DNA of 13,015 nt from an uncultured Collinsella sp. (GCA_900554595.1 USHZ01000039.1:1-13015), one strand, 5' to 3'; shown: positions 1 to 11,100, counted from the stretch's first letter. Program-made: numbers and translations. The notes: generated from the sequence alone by a model not told the origin.

Positions 1-20
1 GCGCTGTCGATATGGTCCCC

Positions 21-26
21 GAGGAG
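21..26 (+). promoter_or_regulatory. Ribosome binding site for the UbiB-like gene
   Basis: GAGGAG lies 9 nt before the ATG at 36. The in-frame ATG at 12 has no Shine-Dalgarno-like sequence in the 11 bases visible before it. This is why 36 was chosen, although a start outside the window cannot be excluded because the frame is open to the left edge. Confidence 0.45.
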
Positions 27-35
27 CCCGACGCG

Positions 36-1658
36 ATGGCGCCGGACGAGGAATACCAGCTCACACCGGCAGGTCGCCGTGAGCGCATTGGGCAGATCGT
101 TCGCCTGGTCAAAAAGTATCGCGTATGGGATAATCTCACGCCAGTGCGCCTGCGTCGTCTGCTCGAAGAGCTCGGCCCCATGTTCGTCAAGATGGGGCAG
201 ATTCTGGCTAACCGCTCCGAGATTTTGCCGCAGCGGTTTTGCGACGAGCTGCGTCGCCTGCGCTCCGACGTAGAGCCGGTGCCGTATGAGGTAGTGCTCC
301 GCTGTCTGGAAGAGGAGTACGGCCAGCGCTTGGGGCAGATGTTCGACGCGATCGACCCCAACCCGCTCGGAAGCGCGTCGCTCGCGCAGGTGCACCGTGC
401 CCGCCTGGTGACCGGCGAGGACGTGGCCGTTAAGGTGCAGCGCCCCGGCGCGCAACAGGTCATGGCGCAGGATATCGACATCATCCGTTCGGTGGTGCGC
501 ATCGTTTCCAAGTTTGTCAACACCGATCAGTTTGTTGACCTGCATGGCGTGGTCGAGGAGCTGTGGACCTCGTTTCGCGAGGAGACCAACTTTTTGGCCG
601 AGGCCAAAAACCTCAACGATTTCTATGAGTTCCATAAGAGCGTCCATGGCGTGACGTGCCCCAAGTCCTATCTGGATCTGTGCACCGAGCATGTCGTGGT
701 CATGGATTACGTCGACGGCATCTCGATTGCCGATCCCGAGCGCTTGGTGGCCGAGGGCTATGACCTGGAAAAAATCGGCTCGTCGATTGTCGAGGACTAT
801 TCGACGCAGGTGCTCGACGATGGCTTTTTCCATGCCGACCCGCATGCGGGAAACATCATCCTCAAGGACGGCATCGTCTACTTTATTGACCTGGGCATGG
901 TTGGGCGCATGTCGAGCCACGACCGCGGTATCGTCAAGGACATGATTTTCGCCGTGGCCGAGGGCGACGTGCCCAAGCTCAAGGACTCGCTCATGCGCTT
1001 TGCCGTGACGCGCGGCGATTCTGCCGAGCTCGACCATTCGGCCTTTTTGTCCGATTTGGACTTTATCGTTGCCGACTTTGCGGGGCTCGATCTTAAGGAC
1101 CTGGATATCGGCGAGTTTTTGACCTCGCTGCTAAGCCTGGCGCGCAAAAACGACGTTGAGCTGCCGAGCGTGGTGACAATGTTCGCGCGCGGCATGGTGA
1201 CACTCGAGGGTCTGCTGACCGAGTACATGCCCAACGTCAACATGATCCAGATCATCCAGACGCATATCAAAAATGAGAAGAGCACCTATGCGCGCGTGCG
1301 CGATATGGGGCGCGATCTTGCCGCGAGCAGCTATCGAGCGGCAAAAGGCTCGCTCGAGGCGGCCGAGTATCTGGGTTTGGCGTCGCGCATGCTCACGCGC
1401 GGCCAGCTTAAGGTGAACACGCAGATCATGAGCAGCGATAAGGCGCTGCGGCAGCTGGGTGGAATTATCGACCGCATGTCGATGGCAATTGTGATCGCTG
1501 GTCTGTTTATCGGTTCGTCGGTGGTGTACTACGCGCGCATCGAGCCGGTTGTGTTTGGTATCCCGGTCATCGGCTTTATGGGCTACGTGAGCGCGCTGGC
1601 GCTGGCGCTGATGCTGGGCCGCGAGATCTGGCGCAATAGTCACGGCGGCAAGCGTTAG
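36..1658 (+). CDS. ABC1/UbiB-family atypical protein kinase-like ATPase
   Basis: The protein is 540 aa from the ATG at 36 (548 aa from the ATG at 12), the usual length for the family. Hallmarks in order, numbered from 36: the KxGQ motif (KMGQ, about 52-55), the Ala-rich nucleotide loop LGSASLAQ (111-118), the presumed ATP-binding Lys in VAVKV (K133), the catalytic-loop motif HADPHAGN (266-273), and the DFG-equivalent metal-binding Asp in FIDLG (D285). All key residues are present. The C-terminus carries two hydrophobic segments (about 483-502 and 507-527), so it is probably a membrane-anchored kinase or ATPase facing the cytoplasm. Family members such as E. coli UbiB and yeast Coq8 support isoprenoid quinone synthesis through ATPase activity, but the substrate in Gram-positive anaerobes is not settled. 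No quinone gene is visible nearby. It has its own downstream terminator and is probably not co-transcribed with the B12-controlled genes. The family call is firm, the role is not. Confidence 0.93.
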   Translation: MAPDEEYQLTPAGRRERIGQIVRLVKKYRVWDNLTPVRLRRLLEELGPMFVKMGQILANRSEILPQRFCDELRRLRSDVEPVPYEVVLRCLEEEYGQRLGQMFDAIDPNPLGSASLAQVHRARLVTGEDVAVKVQRPGAQQVMAQDIDIIRSVVRIVSKFVNTDQFVDLHGVVEELWTSFREETNFLAEAKNLNDFYEFHKSVHGVTCPKSYLDLCTEHVVVMDYVDGISIADPERLVAEGYDLEKIGSSIVEDYSTQVLDDGFFHADPHAGNIILKDGIVYFIDLGMVGRMSSHDRGIVKDMIFAVAEGDVPKLKDSLMRFAVTRGDSAELDHSAFLSDLDFIVADFAGLDLKDLDIGEFLTSLLSLARKNDVELPSVVTMFARGMVTLEGLLTEYMPNVNMIQIIQTHIKNEKSTYARVRDMGRDLAASSYRAAKGSLEAAEYLGLASRMLTRGQLKVNTQIMSSDKALRQLGGIIDRMSMAIVIAGLFIGSSVVYYARIEPVVFGIPVIGFMGYVSALALALMLGREIWRNSHGGKR

Positions 1659-1744
1659 CGATTTCCCGGGGTCGGGGGAAACGGATCATTTTGCTCGGCA
1701 CTCCATCCGCGCCCTTTTCTATCGCAAACCATAGCTTTTACCTT

Positions 1745-1772
1745 GGGCTTCGCCTATGTGCGGGGCCCTTTT
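1745..1772 (+). terminator. Intrinsic terminator after the UbiB-like gene
   Basis: GGGCTTCGC (1745-1753) pairs with GCGGGGCCC (1760-1768), giving 9 bp with two G-U pairs around a CTATGT loop, followed by TTTT at 1769-1772. It lies 86 nt past the stop codon. A weaker TTTCCC/GGGAAA hairpin (1662-1667 with 1676-1681) sits right after the stop but has no adjacent T-run. Confidence 0.65.
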
Positions 1773-1775
1773 GCG

Positions 1776-1784
1776 TGCTACCAT
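1776..1784 (+). promoter_or_regulatory. Candidate extended -10 promoter for the B12-controlled genes
   Basis: TG-C-TACCAT forms an extended -10 element (4 of 6 matches to TATAAT). A start site about 7 nt downstream (near 1791) would include the full riboswitch aptamer, as needed. No convincing -35 box is found at the right distance. This is a weak call, made mainly because a promoter must lie between the terminator at 1772 and the aptamer at 1809. Confidence 0.25.
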
Positions 1785-1808
1785 ATTGACAGTAAAAATC
1801 GATGGCCT

Positions 1809-1986
1809 AGATGGTGGTGCGGAGACGCACGAATGCGCGGTTTTCCTGCGTGTTTGGGAGAATCGGGGTGCAAGTCCCCGGCTGTACCAGTAACCGTAAT
1901 TCCTCTTGGCTCGGGATGGTCGCGTCGCAGATCGGACGGCGTGCCCGGGTCGGTAAGGTTAAGTCGGATCGCCTCCCATCTTGCAC
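1809..1986 (+). promoter_or_regulatory. Cobalamin (B12) riboswitch aptamer
   Basis: The conserved cobalamin-riboswitch core is readable. GGTGC (1816-1820) is followed by a GGGAG-AATC segment, the P5 hairpin CGGGG/CCCCG (1864-1868 with 1876-1880) and the GCTGTACCAGTAACCGTAA block (1881-1899) that matches the family's GCTGtCCCGCaACTGTAA. The 3' B12 box is near 1961-1977 (AAGTCGGATCGCCTCCC). The outer stem P1 is AGATGG (1809-1814) with CCATCT (1976-1981). The P5 loop contributes to GTGCAA (1868-1873), which is perfectly complementary to TTGCAC (1981-1986); this fits the L5-L13 kissing contact that couples ligand binding to expression in this family. It lies about 140 nt before the giant surface-protein gene on the same strand, so B12 is expected to repress that gene. 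Subclass (adenosyl-, methyl- or aquocobalamin) cannot be assigned by eye. Confidence 0.92.
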
Positions 1987-2024
1987 GCGGCCGCGGCGCA
2001 TGCCGCTGGTACGCGTTGGGCTCT

Positions 2025-2036
2025 GGAGGGAAGGGG
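2025..2036 (+). promoter_or_regulatory. Alternative ribosome binding site, serving an ATG at 2044
   Basis: GGAGGGAAGGGG is purine-rich and lies 7-14 nt before the in-frame ATG at 2044. Use of this start would add 27 residues (MGVLERNMRDD...) to the giant protein. It is close enough to the aptamer to be directly masked by it. The last added codons (AGT GCA GAC AGT AGG AGA) look unlike coding usage here, which is why this start was not preferred. Confidence 0.4.
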
Positions 2037-2115
2037 GACCCCGATGGGGGTACTCGAGCGCAATATGCGCGATGACGTGGGGCAGCCGCTGGGCGATGCT
2101 CCAAGTGCAGACAGT

Positions 2116-2120
2116 AGGAG
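2116..2120 (+). promoter_or_regulatory. Ribosome binding site chosen for the giant surface protein
   Basis: AGGAG lies 4 nt before the ATG at 2125 and 10 nt before a second in-frame ATG at 2131. Either gives a signal peptide of ordinary length for a large Gram-positive surface protein. Confidence 0.5.
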
Positions 2121-2124
2121 ACAA

Positions 2125-5100
2125 ATGGATATGTTTGAGGACGAGTGCCAGCGCGCCTCGTGGTGTCGTCATGGGGCGATTGCCCGTGGCGTAGCCAAGC
2201 GCGGTCTGGTGGCGTTCCTGGCTTTTGCCATGGCTTTTGGCACCACGCCGGCGCAACTTTGGGCCGAGGGCGCCGAGGGCATTGCCGAGGCCGTGGCGCA
2301 GGCTGCGACGGGCGGCGAGGGCGCGCCGGCCGACGAGGGCACCGGTGCCGACACCGGCGCGAACAGTGCGGCGGCGAGCGCTGCTGCCGATGGCGCCGGC
2401 GCAGATCAGGGCGCAACTGCGAGTGCCGCGAATGGTGCTGACACCGCCGCAGACAACGCGACTGAGTCCGAGAACTCTGCCGCGACGCCTGCTGCTTCGG
2501 AGCAGGGCGAGACAGGGGCTGCTGCCGCTTCCGCCACAACGCTTTCCGATGAGGCAAAGGTCTTCATTCAGGACGCCAAGGATAAGGACAACTCGTATTC
2601 CACGAAGTCTGGAGCGCTCGGCGCGGGCGATACACTCTGGGCAAATATGTACGATGAGGTCGAGGACGACTGGTACGGCACTTCGACTGAGTCCGTTGCC
2701 AATCCCGGCACCTGGACTTACACCTGGCTCGCCGGTACGACTAGGGCCAGCAGCAATGTCGCCGACTACACCGAGGTCGTAGGCCACGAGCAGTCGCTCA
2801 CCGTCACCGCCGCGATGGAAGGCAAATACTTCATCTGCAAGGTAACGGTTGATGGCAAGGACTACTATGGTCCGTCCGTTTCTTCCGGCTCGGGCATTAA
2901 CTCCAATTACATTCCTGGCCCCGTGCTGGGCGCCGGTCAGATGGAGCTTAACAGCGTCAAGCTGAATAGCGACACGCCGAGCATAGGCGATACCCTGACG
3001 GCGACTCCGTACATAAGCTATTATCAGCAAGCCCCCGCCGACGCCAAGGTTACCTACACGTGGTCCGCATCCACCTCGCAGTACTCGGGCTTTACCAAGA
3101 TCGAGGGACAGACGGGTGCTTCGCTCGTGGTGGGCGACGACCTTGAGGGCAAGTACATCAGGGTCGAGGCCAACGCTGGCGTCAACACGGTGAACAAGAC
3201 CACTTCCAGCAAGGTCAAGCAGGCCGGTGCGGTCGAGATTTCGGCCGTGTCCATCATCAATACCAAGGACGATACGAGCGTCTTTGCGGTGGGGGATACC
3301 GCTAAGGCCCGCGCCAAGGAGAAGGGCGGCGCGTACGGCGCGTTCGTCGACGCGAGCAAGCTCAACTATCAGTGGCAGAGCTCTGACACCAAGAGTGGCA
3401 CGTATACCGACATTGCGGGTGCCACGGGTGAGACCCTCGAGCTTACCGACGCTTTGGGTGGCAAGTACCTCAAGTGCAAGGTGTCCTCGAAGATCGGCTC
3501 TTCGAGCTTGACCAACTCGACGGGCGCTCTCGTCGCTGCCGTCGGTTCAATTAATGTCACGAGCGTGACTATGAGCCCGACTTCGGGCAAGGTTGAGGTT
3601 GGCTCCACGATTACGGCGACCGCCAAGGCGGGTTCCACCGACGTTACCACCGATTCACATATCACGTGGCAGTGGTATAAGGGCACCTCGAACACCGCAA
3701 GCTCGTGCAACACGCCTATCGAGGGTGAGACCGGCAACACCCTGACAGTGACCGCTGCCCTTAAGGGCTGCTATGTCGTGGCCAAGGCCAACGGCGGCTA
3801 TGGCGAGCAGAAGCCGTACTATGCTGCGGGTCCTGTCTCCGTCGCTGGCCAAGTTGAGCTTTACGACGTGCAGTTCGAGGGCTCTCCTGCCACCAACGGC
3901 GTACATGTGGGTGATACGCTCAAGACTAAGGTCCGCAAAAAGGACGGTTCGCGCTACAGCTATATCGACCGCACCGATAATGTGACCTACCAATGGCAGT
4001 ATGCAAATACCAGTTCGAGCTATGACTCCGCTTATACCGATATCCCCGGTGCTACCGAGGTTACCTATACCGTTGACGCCGCCTATGCTGGCAAGTATCT
4101 GCGCGTGAAGGTGACGAGTGAAAACACCGTTTCCAGCACGCAGAAGAAGAGCTCCTACGGCGGCACGCAGTCCGTAGCTCCGCTCGGCCCCGTGACGCTT
4201 AAGGGTCAGTACAAGCTGGCGGGCATTGAGCTTGCCGATAAGAACGTTACGCTGAGCGCGGGCTCAAAGATCACGCCGAGCGTGCAGGTTCCGGGCAGCT
4301 GGTCGGGCTCGACGAAGGACGTGCCCGACGATGCCGAGTTGACCATGGCGTGGTATGCCAAGGGCGAGGGCGATGCCGATTGGACCGAGCTCACCGACGG
4401 CATCGACAAGACCGATGGCAGCCTGACTCTTACGGATGCGCTTGTCGGCAAGCGCATCAAAGTTACGGCGAGTGCTCTCGACAACACGGTTGAGTGGGTA
4501 TCGTCCGACAGCGTTACCGCGGCGGGGGAGTATAACCTGCTGCGCGTGACAACTACGCCGCAGATCAATAGCGATTCGACCCATCTCGTCTCGGGCGATA
4601 GCGTTAAGGCGACGGCGCAGGCCAAGCGCGCCGATGGTTCGGCCACCAATGGCATCGATGTCACCGACCAGGCGACTGTTGCCTGGTATGCGGCAGACGA
4701 TGCGAAGGCTCCGGCGGCTGACTGGACGCTGCTGCCCGATATGTCGGGCGCCGAGGCGACGGTTTCGGCTTCAGCCACGGGCAAGTATCTGAAGGCTGTC
4801 TCCACGAGCGGCAGCTCGACGGTCGAGCTCGTCTCCGCCAACAAGGTTATCGCCGCGGGCTCGCTCGAGGCCGCAGTCCAAAAGCTCAACGATGCCAATA
4901 AGCAGATCGCCGTTGATTACAGCGCCAAGGGCGGCAACGTCAATGACGCGCTGAAGGCGCAGCTTGCCGATTTGGGCTTTACCGATATTGACGTCAAGGT
5001 CTCCGAGGGCGGCGTTGCCTTTAAGGCCGAGGATGCCAAGGCCACGGTCGGTATCTCCGACGCCCAGGGTAAGACCAACGGCGATGTGACGTTCTTCTTC

Positions 5101-8100
5101 ATTGACCCCAACGATTACACCGGTTACAACATCGACGGCCTGCGCAGCGCCGACGTCATGTTTGAGCTGTCACGCGATGGCAAGACCGAGTATTATCAGC
5201 CTAACAAGTCGGTACAGGTTGCTTGGGACGAGGCTAAGCTGCAAGACCTTCTTGACGGAGCCGCCGAATCCCTGCAGATTGGCTACGCGGCGGGCGAGTC
5301 CGCCGATGGCGTGACCCAAAATGTCACGCTTCCGTACAAGGCGGGTTCCGCAAAGAAATTCTCTGTTGAATGGACAAGCTCCGACACCGAGCGCCTGTTT
5401 GTTTCTGGTTATAGCTGGGAAGATAAGATGGGTAAGGTTTCGCGCGCATCGAGCGATCGAGACGTGACGCTGACCGCCAAGGTTACGGTTACGAGCGGCG
5501 ACATCAAGCTTGCCGGCTCGCATGACTTTGTCGTGACGGTCAAGGGCGATCCCGAGAAGGTCGCCGCCGACAAGAAGGCGCTCCAGGAGAAGGTCGATGC
5601 GGCCTTTACCTACGACAACATCAAGTATTCCGGCACCGACACGGTCGCCAACAAGGACGGCTTGACCGCCGACCTGCAGATGCCGCGCACGAGCACGCTC
5701 AATATCGACGGCAAGTACTACAAGGTTGAGTACTCCGCCAGCACCGATGACATCACGTTCAACGGTTACAAGGGCACGGTCTATCAGCCGCTGCCCGGAG
5801 CCAAGGCTGCAAACACCAAGATCACCCTCACGGTGACCGACAAGTCGAACTCCGAGGTCACGGCTAGTAAGACCCTCGATTTTGCGATTGCCCCGCAGGA
5901 CCAGGACGAGCTCGACGCCGAGCTTTCTCTTATGGAAAAGGCGAAGGACGGCTATGCTGCCGCCATTCTGAATGGCCAGGACGCCAATGCCGTTTCGGCG
6001 GACATGCACGCGTTTCAGAAGGCATATCTCGATGCCGACGGCAACCTTGCCTGGAGCTACAACAAGGCAACGACCGATTCGACGTCCCTTGGTATTGTTC
6101 CGGTGGATCTGCCTGGCTATGACGCGATGTCCGGGCAGGATTGGCGTCTGTTTAAGTCGAGCAACAGTTCCATTGTTTCTGCCGAGAACCTCAAGGTCAC
6201 GCAGCCGCAGTACAACACGAAGGTTACAATCTCGTCTCGCCTGACGAGCGAAAAGTACGCTCGCTATGCCGAGCGTTATTCCGACAATGCCACGTATGCC
6301 AAGCTCGTCAACCAAGACGTATCGGCAACGCTGACGGTTTTAGGCACAACTGGCGTCGAAGATCCCAATGCCGGAAAGACGATTATCGTCACAGCCGGTG
6401 TGACAGGGCTCACGGGTAACGCTGGTGATTCTGAGCGTTCGCCCGAGTCCATTGTGCCTTTGACTCAGGTTCCCGTTCAGTATGATGACCATAAGACTGC
6501 AGAGGACGTTCTCGAGCAAGTGCTCGAGAACGCCGGCTGCACCGATTTTGAGACCAACTCGCTTGGCTTGACTTCGCTGAAGACCAAAGATGGGCGCATT
6601 CTTGGTTCTGATTGGAGTGCTCCCTATCGCTATTGGTCGTTCCACGTCAACGGCGCCATGGCGGATGTCGGCGCGACGCAGTATGTCGTCCAGCCGGGTG
6701 ACGTTGTCGAATACCGTTATGTTGACGGCTCTGCGGTGATTACCCACACCGTGACGTTCGACGCGGGCGAGGGCTCCGCGGTCGCCGCGCAGAAGGTCGA
6801 GGACGGCAAGGCGGCCGCCAGGCCGGACGACCCCGCGCGCGAGGGCTACACGTTCGCCGGCTGGTACTCCGATGCGGGGTGCACGCGGGCCTACGACTTC
6901 TCGACGCCCGTCTCCGGCGACGTTACCCTGTACGCCAAGTGGACCAAGGATGAGTCCGCCACGGTCTCGATCGTGGGCGTCAAGAACCCGGATGCCGCGA
7001 CGCCGGTGCAGGATGCCTGGCTCAACGGCGTCGCCGTGACATATGCTGCCGACTCTGGCGCCACTGCTTGGGACCTCATCAAGCAGGCGCTCGATGCTGC
7101 CGGCCTGGCATACGATGCCCCCACCGAGTCCTGGGGCGTGTTCGTCAAGTCGATTACGTCTGCCGGCGGAGTGGAGCTTGGCACCACGGACGATTACTCT
7201 CGCAGCTGGGGCTTCTACGTCAACGGCGAATCTGCCTCCGAGGGCGTTTCGAGCTACAAGGTTAAGCCGGGCGACTCCCTGTCCCTGATCTATCTCTATA
7301 ACTTTAAACAACCGGCAACCGAGGTCGATGGCGTTGTCGTCGACCCGAGTGCTAAGGGCCCCGATTGGAGCAGCTCGTGGCCCGCGGCCGGAACGGGTGC
7401 TACCGATGCCCCGACCCCCACGGGCGCTACCGAGGAAAAATGGGTCGCCAAGCTCAAGGAGTCGTCCGACTGGTCCACGTATGTCTCCGAACCGATTACC
7501 GCCGGCGACTACCTCTTTATCGCGGCGGGCAATTCGCTCTACCAGCGTGATGCCAAGACCGGTGATGTCGTTAAGAGCGCCAAGCTCGTGAGCGCCATCT
7601 CGTCTGTATCGCGCATGGCCTATGCGGACGGCCTGGTGCTTGTCCCGCTGGGCGACGGGCGCGTGCAGGCGCTGACGGCAGACGCCCTCACGACCGTTTG
7701 GGTGAGCGAGAAGCTCCCCGATGGCGAGGGCGGCGCGCAGCAGTGCCAGGGCAACCTTACGGTGTCTGCCGGCAAGGTCTATTTCCAGACGAGCGCCGGC
7801 TGGTCCGGCCCGGGCGGCTACTCCGTCTGCCTTGACCTGGCGACTGGCAGGACTGTCTGGAAGCAGCGGGCTGTCGGTACCAAGGCCAATTACTACTGGA
7901 CCGGCATGGGAGTGTCGGGAGACTACGGCTTTGTCGGCAACATGGACGGTACGGTCGAGACCGTCGATCTCGCCACGGGCAAGTCGGTCTCGAGCCTGAG
8001 CCTTGGCGCCTCCGTGAGGTCCGGGGTCACGGTCGCGCCCGGCGGCAAGGTTGTCTACGTCGTCAGCTACGACGGCTACCTGCACAAGCTCGGCGTCGGT

Positions 8101-11100
8101 ACCGCTGGCGTCCTGACGGAGCTCGACAGGGTTTCGGTTTCCAATAGCGGCAAAGACGGCAAGGGCGCCGAGTCGTTCGGCCCCACCTCGACGCCGGTTC
8201 TCGCCGGTAACAGGATCTACGTCGGCGGTGTGAGCGCTGATCGAGCGGGTAAGTACGGCAGCTATTACGGTCAGCTGACGGTCGTCGATACCGACGACAT
8301 GTCCGTTATCGCGTCTGTCTCCAAGACAACGACCGGCTTCATTTCGGGCGAGGTCAAGTCCACCCCTGTCGTCTCCCAGCAGGGCGACGCCACCTACGTG
8401 TACTTCACGGGTAATAACAAGCCCGGAGCGCTCTACCGCTACAAGGTCGGGGACGAGGCCGCCGAGGAGATCTATACCCCCGCTTCGGCCAACCGGGACT
8501 ATGGCATGTGCACGCCCGCGGTCGGTGCCGACGGCACGCTCTACTACATAAACGACTCGGGCAGCTTGTTCGCTGTCGCCGGCAAGGAGGCTCCTGCCGT
8601 CAAGACCTTCGCCGTCCGTTTTGACACGGGCGGGGGATCGGCCGTAGCGGACCAGGCGGTCGACGAGGGGGGCAAGGCCGTAAGGCCTGCCGACCCCGAG
8701 CGCGAAGGCTATGTCTTTGATGGCTGGTTCGCCGATGCGGACGGGACGCAGCCGTTTGACTTTGATTCGGCCATTTCGTCCGACGTCACGGTCTACGCCA
8801 AGTGGAGCAAGAAGGAAGTTCCGGTAACCATTTCGGTTACCGGCTCGGTGACTGGCGTCGATGCCGAGAACAAGAGTCAGGTTTGGGCGGACAAGACTAC
8901 GCTCGAGCTCCCCGAGGGCGCGACGGCGGCCGACCTTTCCGAAACTCTGTTTGAGCGGGCGGGTCTCGTGTACGACGCCACGCCGGACACCCAGTACGGC
9001 TGGAGGCTCAATAGCATTACGTCGCCCGACGGCCGCGTGCTCGGCACCGTCGACATGGGTAACAACCGGTGGGCATACTGGTCGCTTGTGGTTAACGGCG
9101 AGTATGCGCAGCTCGGCGCGAGCAGCATTGTGCTCAAGGGCGGCGACGACGTCTCTTGGGTATATGAGGTGCCCGAGGCCCCTGCCATCCACACCGTGAC
9201 GTTCGACGCGGGCGAGGGCTCCGCGGTCGCCGCGCAGAAGGTCGAGGACGGCAAGGCGGCCGCCAGGCCGGACGACCCCGCGCGCGAGGGCTACACGTTC
9301 GCCGGCTGGTACTCCGATGCGGGGTGCACGCGGGCCTACGACTTCTCGACGCCCGTCTCCGGCGACGTTACCCTGTACGCCAAGTGGACCAAGAACGCCG
9401 CCAAGCAGATTACGGTTTCCGCGACGCTTTATGGCGTAGATGACGGCAAGATGTCCCAGATGTGGGCAGGGGAAGCATCCCTTGCTGTCGATGAAGGCTC
9501 GACGGTGCAGGAAGTTACCAAGCGCTATTTTGAGGGCCTCGGTATTGGCTTCCAGTTCATCAATCTGCGTCCGTATGGTTTGGGCGGCGTCGAGCTTTAT
9601 AGTGTGACGTCGACTGTTGACGGTACGGTTTTGGCCAATAAGTCGACTAGCTATTGGCAGGCATACGTCAACGGCGTTCGTGTCGATGGCAGCCTGGATG
9701 AGACCAAACTTAACTCTGGTGATAAGCTCGTTTGGCGCTATCTGATTGACGGCAAACGTCCTGCCGAGTTTGTGAACGGCGTTGTCGTTGAGCCGGACGC
9801 CGATCGACCCGTCAATTCCAAATCCGACGCTAATGGCTTTGGAAATGCCGTAACGGATGCCGATACCCCCACGGGCACCACGGCAGAGGCTTGGACGTTT
9901 AACTACAAGCAGTATGTTGGCGGAAGCTATGCAAACGCGAGCGAGCCAGTGATCGTTGACGGCTACATCTATTTGGCGGTCAATGACCAGCTTCTTAAGA
10001 TTGATTGCCAGACGGGCGAAGTGGCCTCATCTGCGAAGCTCAAGGCTAGCGTGAGCTACACTGCTCGCCCCGTGTACGCAAAGGGTTTGGTCATGGTACC
10101 GCTCAGCGGTGGCTCGGTGCAGGCTCTGACGGTCGACAAGCTCAAGACGGTTTGGATGACTTCGGCAGTAAGTGCCAAGGCCCAGTCGAGCTCTTCGCTA
10201 ACGGTCGATGGCGACTACCTGTATATTGGGACGGCTGATTCAACAAAGGATATAGCTAAGTTCGTCAACGGCTTTGTCGTCTGCATTGACATCCAATCGG
10301 GCAAGGAAGTCTGGAGGCACAATAACGCGAATGAGGGCTACTACTGGACCGGCGGCGTTGCCGTGGACGGCAAGTTCGTGGTTCCCACGTCTTCCGGAAC
10401 GGTGGAAGTGCTCGATCAAAAGACCGGCGAGGTGCTAGGCGAGCTTTCCCTCGGCGTAACGACAAACTCGAGCATTGTGGTGTCGCAGGACGGCAAAACC
10501 ATGTATTTGGTCACGCGCGACGGCAGGTTGCATGTGATTTCGTTCGATGATTCGCTGCGGAGCGAGCTGTCGCTGTCCGAAAAGACCGTCGACCTTGGTT
10601 TGACGGGCTGTGCGTCGATTCCGACGCTTCTTGATGACAACACGTTGCTGATTGGTGGCGAAAAGGGCGATTCGTCCGCGTTGGCAATCGTTGACCTCAA
10701 GGCCATGAACGTCAAGCTTGTCTCTGGTTCTGACGGTACAGCGCTGCCCGCGGGCGGCATTAAGGCTGCGCCGCTGGTCTCAAAGCAGGCCGAGGGGACC
10801 TACGTGTACTTTACGGTCAATAGCGCCCAGTCTGATAACAAGGGAAACCGTATTTCCGGCGGCGGTGTGTACCGTTACAAGATGGGCGATGCCGAAGCGA
10901 CCTTGGCATATGACGCATCTGGTCACAACGAGTACTGTGACTCGCCTGTTGTTTCCGACCGTTACGGCAACCTTTATTACATCAACGATTCCGGCACGCT
11001 GTTCCGCCTGAGTGACGGCATTAACGTCGTCCTGGCATATGGTGACGGGTCGTCCTCGAGCTCTGCCGTGTTTAAGGGAAACAAGCTGGTTAAGCCCGCC

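Larger units (their letters stand above)
1987..2124 (+). promoter_or_regulatory. Leader / probable riboswitch expression platform
   Basis: This is GC-rich leader between aptamer and start codon. It contains small hairpins GCGGC-GCAT-GCCGC (1993-2006) and GCGCA-ATA-TGCGC (2058-2070) but no run of four or more T, so no intrinsic terminator is visible and translational control is the likelier mechanism. CCTCC inside the B12-box region (1972-1976) is complementary to the GGAGG of the first Shine-Dalgarno-like stretch (2025-2029), a possible sequestering pair. That pairing is inference. Confidence 0.5.

Noticed and set aside
1786..1813. Perfect -35 box TTGACA (1786-1791) with TAGATG (1808-1813) as -10 at 16-nt spacing
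   Set aside because: The -10 match is poor and transcription would start near 1820, cutting off the 5' strand of riboswitch stem P1 (1809-1814). An upstream start is needed for a complete aptamer.
1981..2043. TTG at 1981 as the start of the giant gene
   Set aside because: It lies in the TTGCAC element proposed to contact the aptamer loop, has no suitable ribosome binding site, and would add an unlikely N-terminus.
1807..3030. A 407-codon minus-strand open frame covering the riboswitch and the start of the giant gene
   Set aside because: It runs through conserved riboswitch structure and the signal peptide on the other strand, and shows no domain. Shadow frame.
7441..8586. PQQ-dependent dehydrogenase activity for the propeller
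   Set aside because: Only the structural repeat type is recognised; no cofactor-binding or catalytic pattern of quinoprotein dehydrogenases was identified, and the domain sits inside a surface multidomain chain.
6340..9192. A 950-codon open frame on the minus strand across the middle of the giant gene
   Set aside because: It lies antisense to clearly recognisable DUF4430, B-repeat and propeller sequence, its product is Arg/Gly/Val-rich with no recognisable domain, and long antisense frames are expected opposite GC-biased codons.
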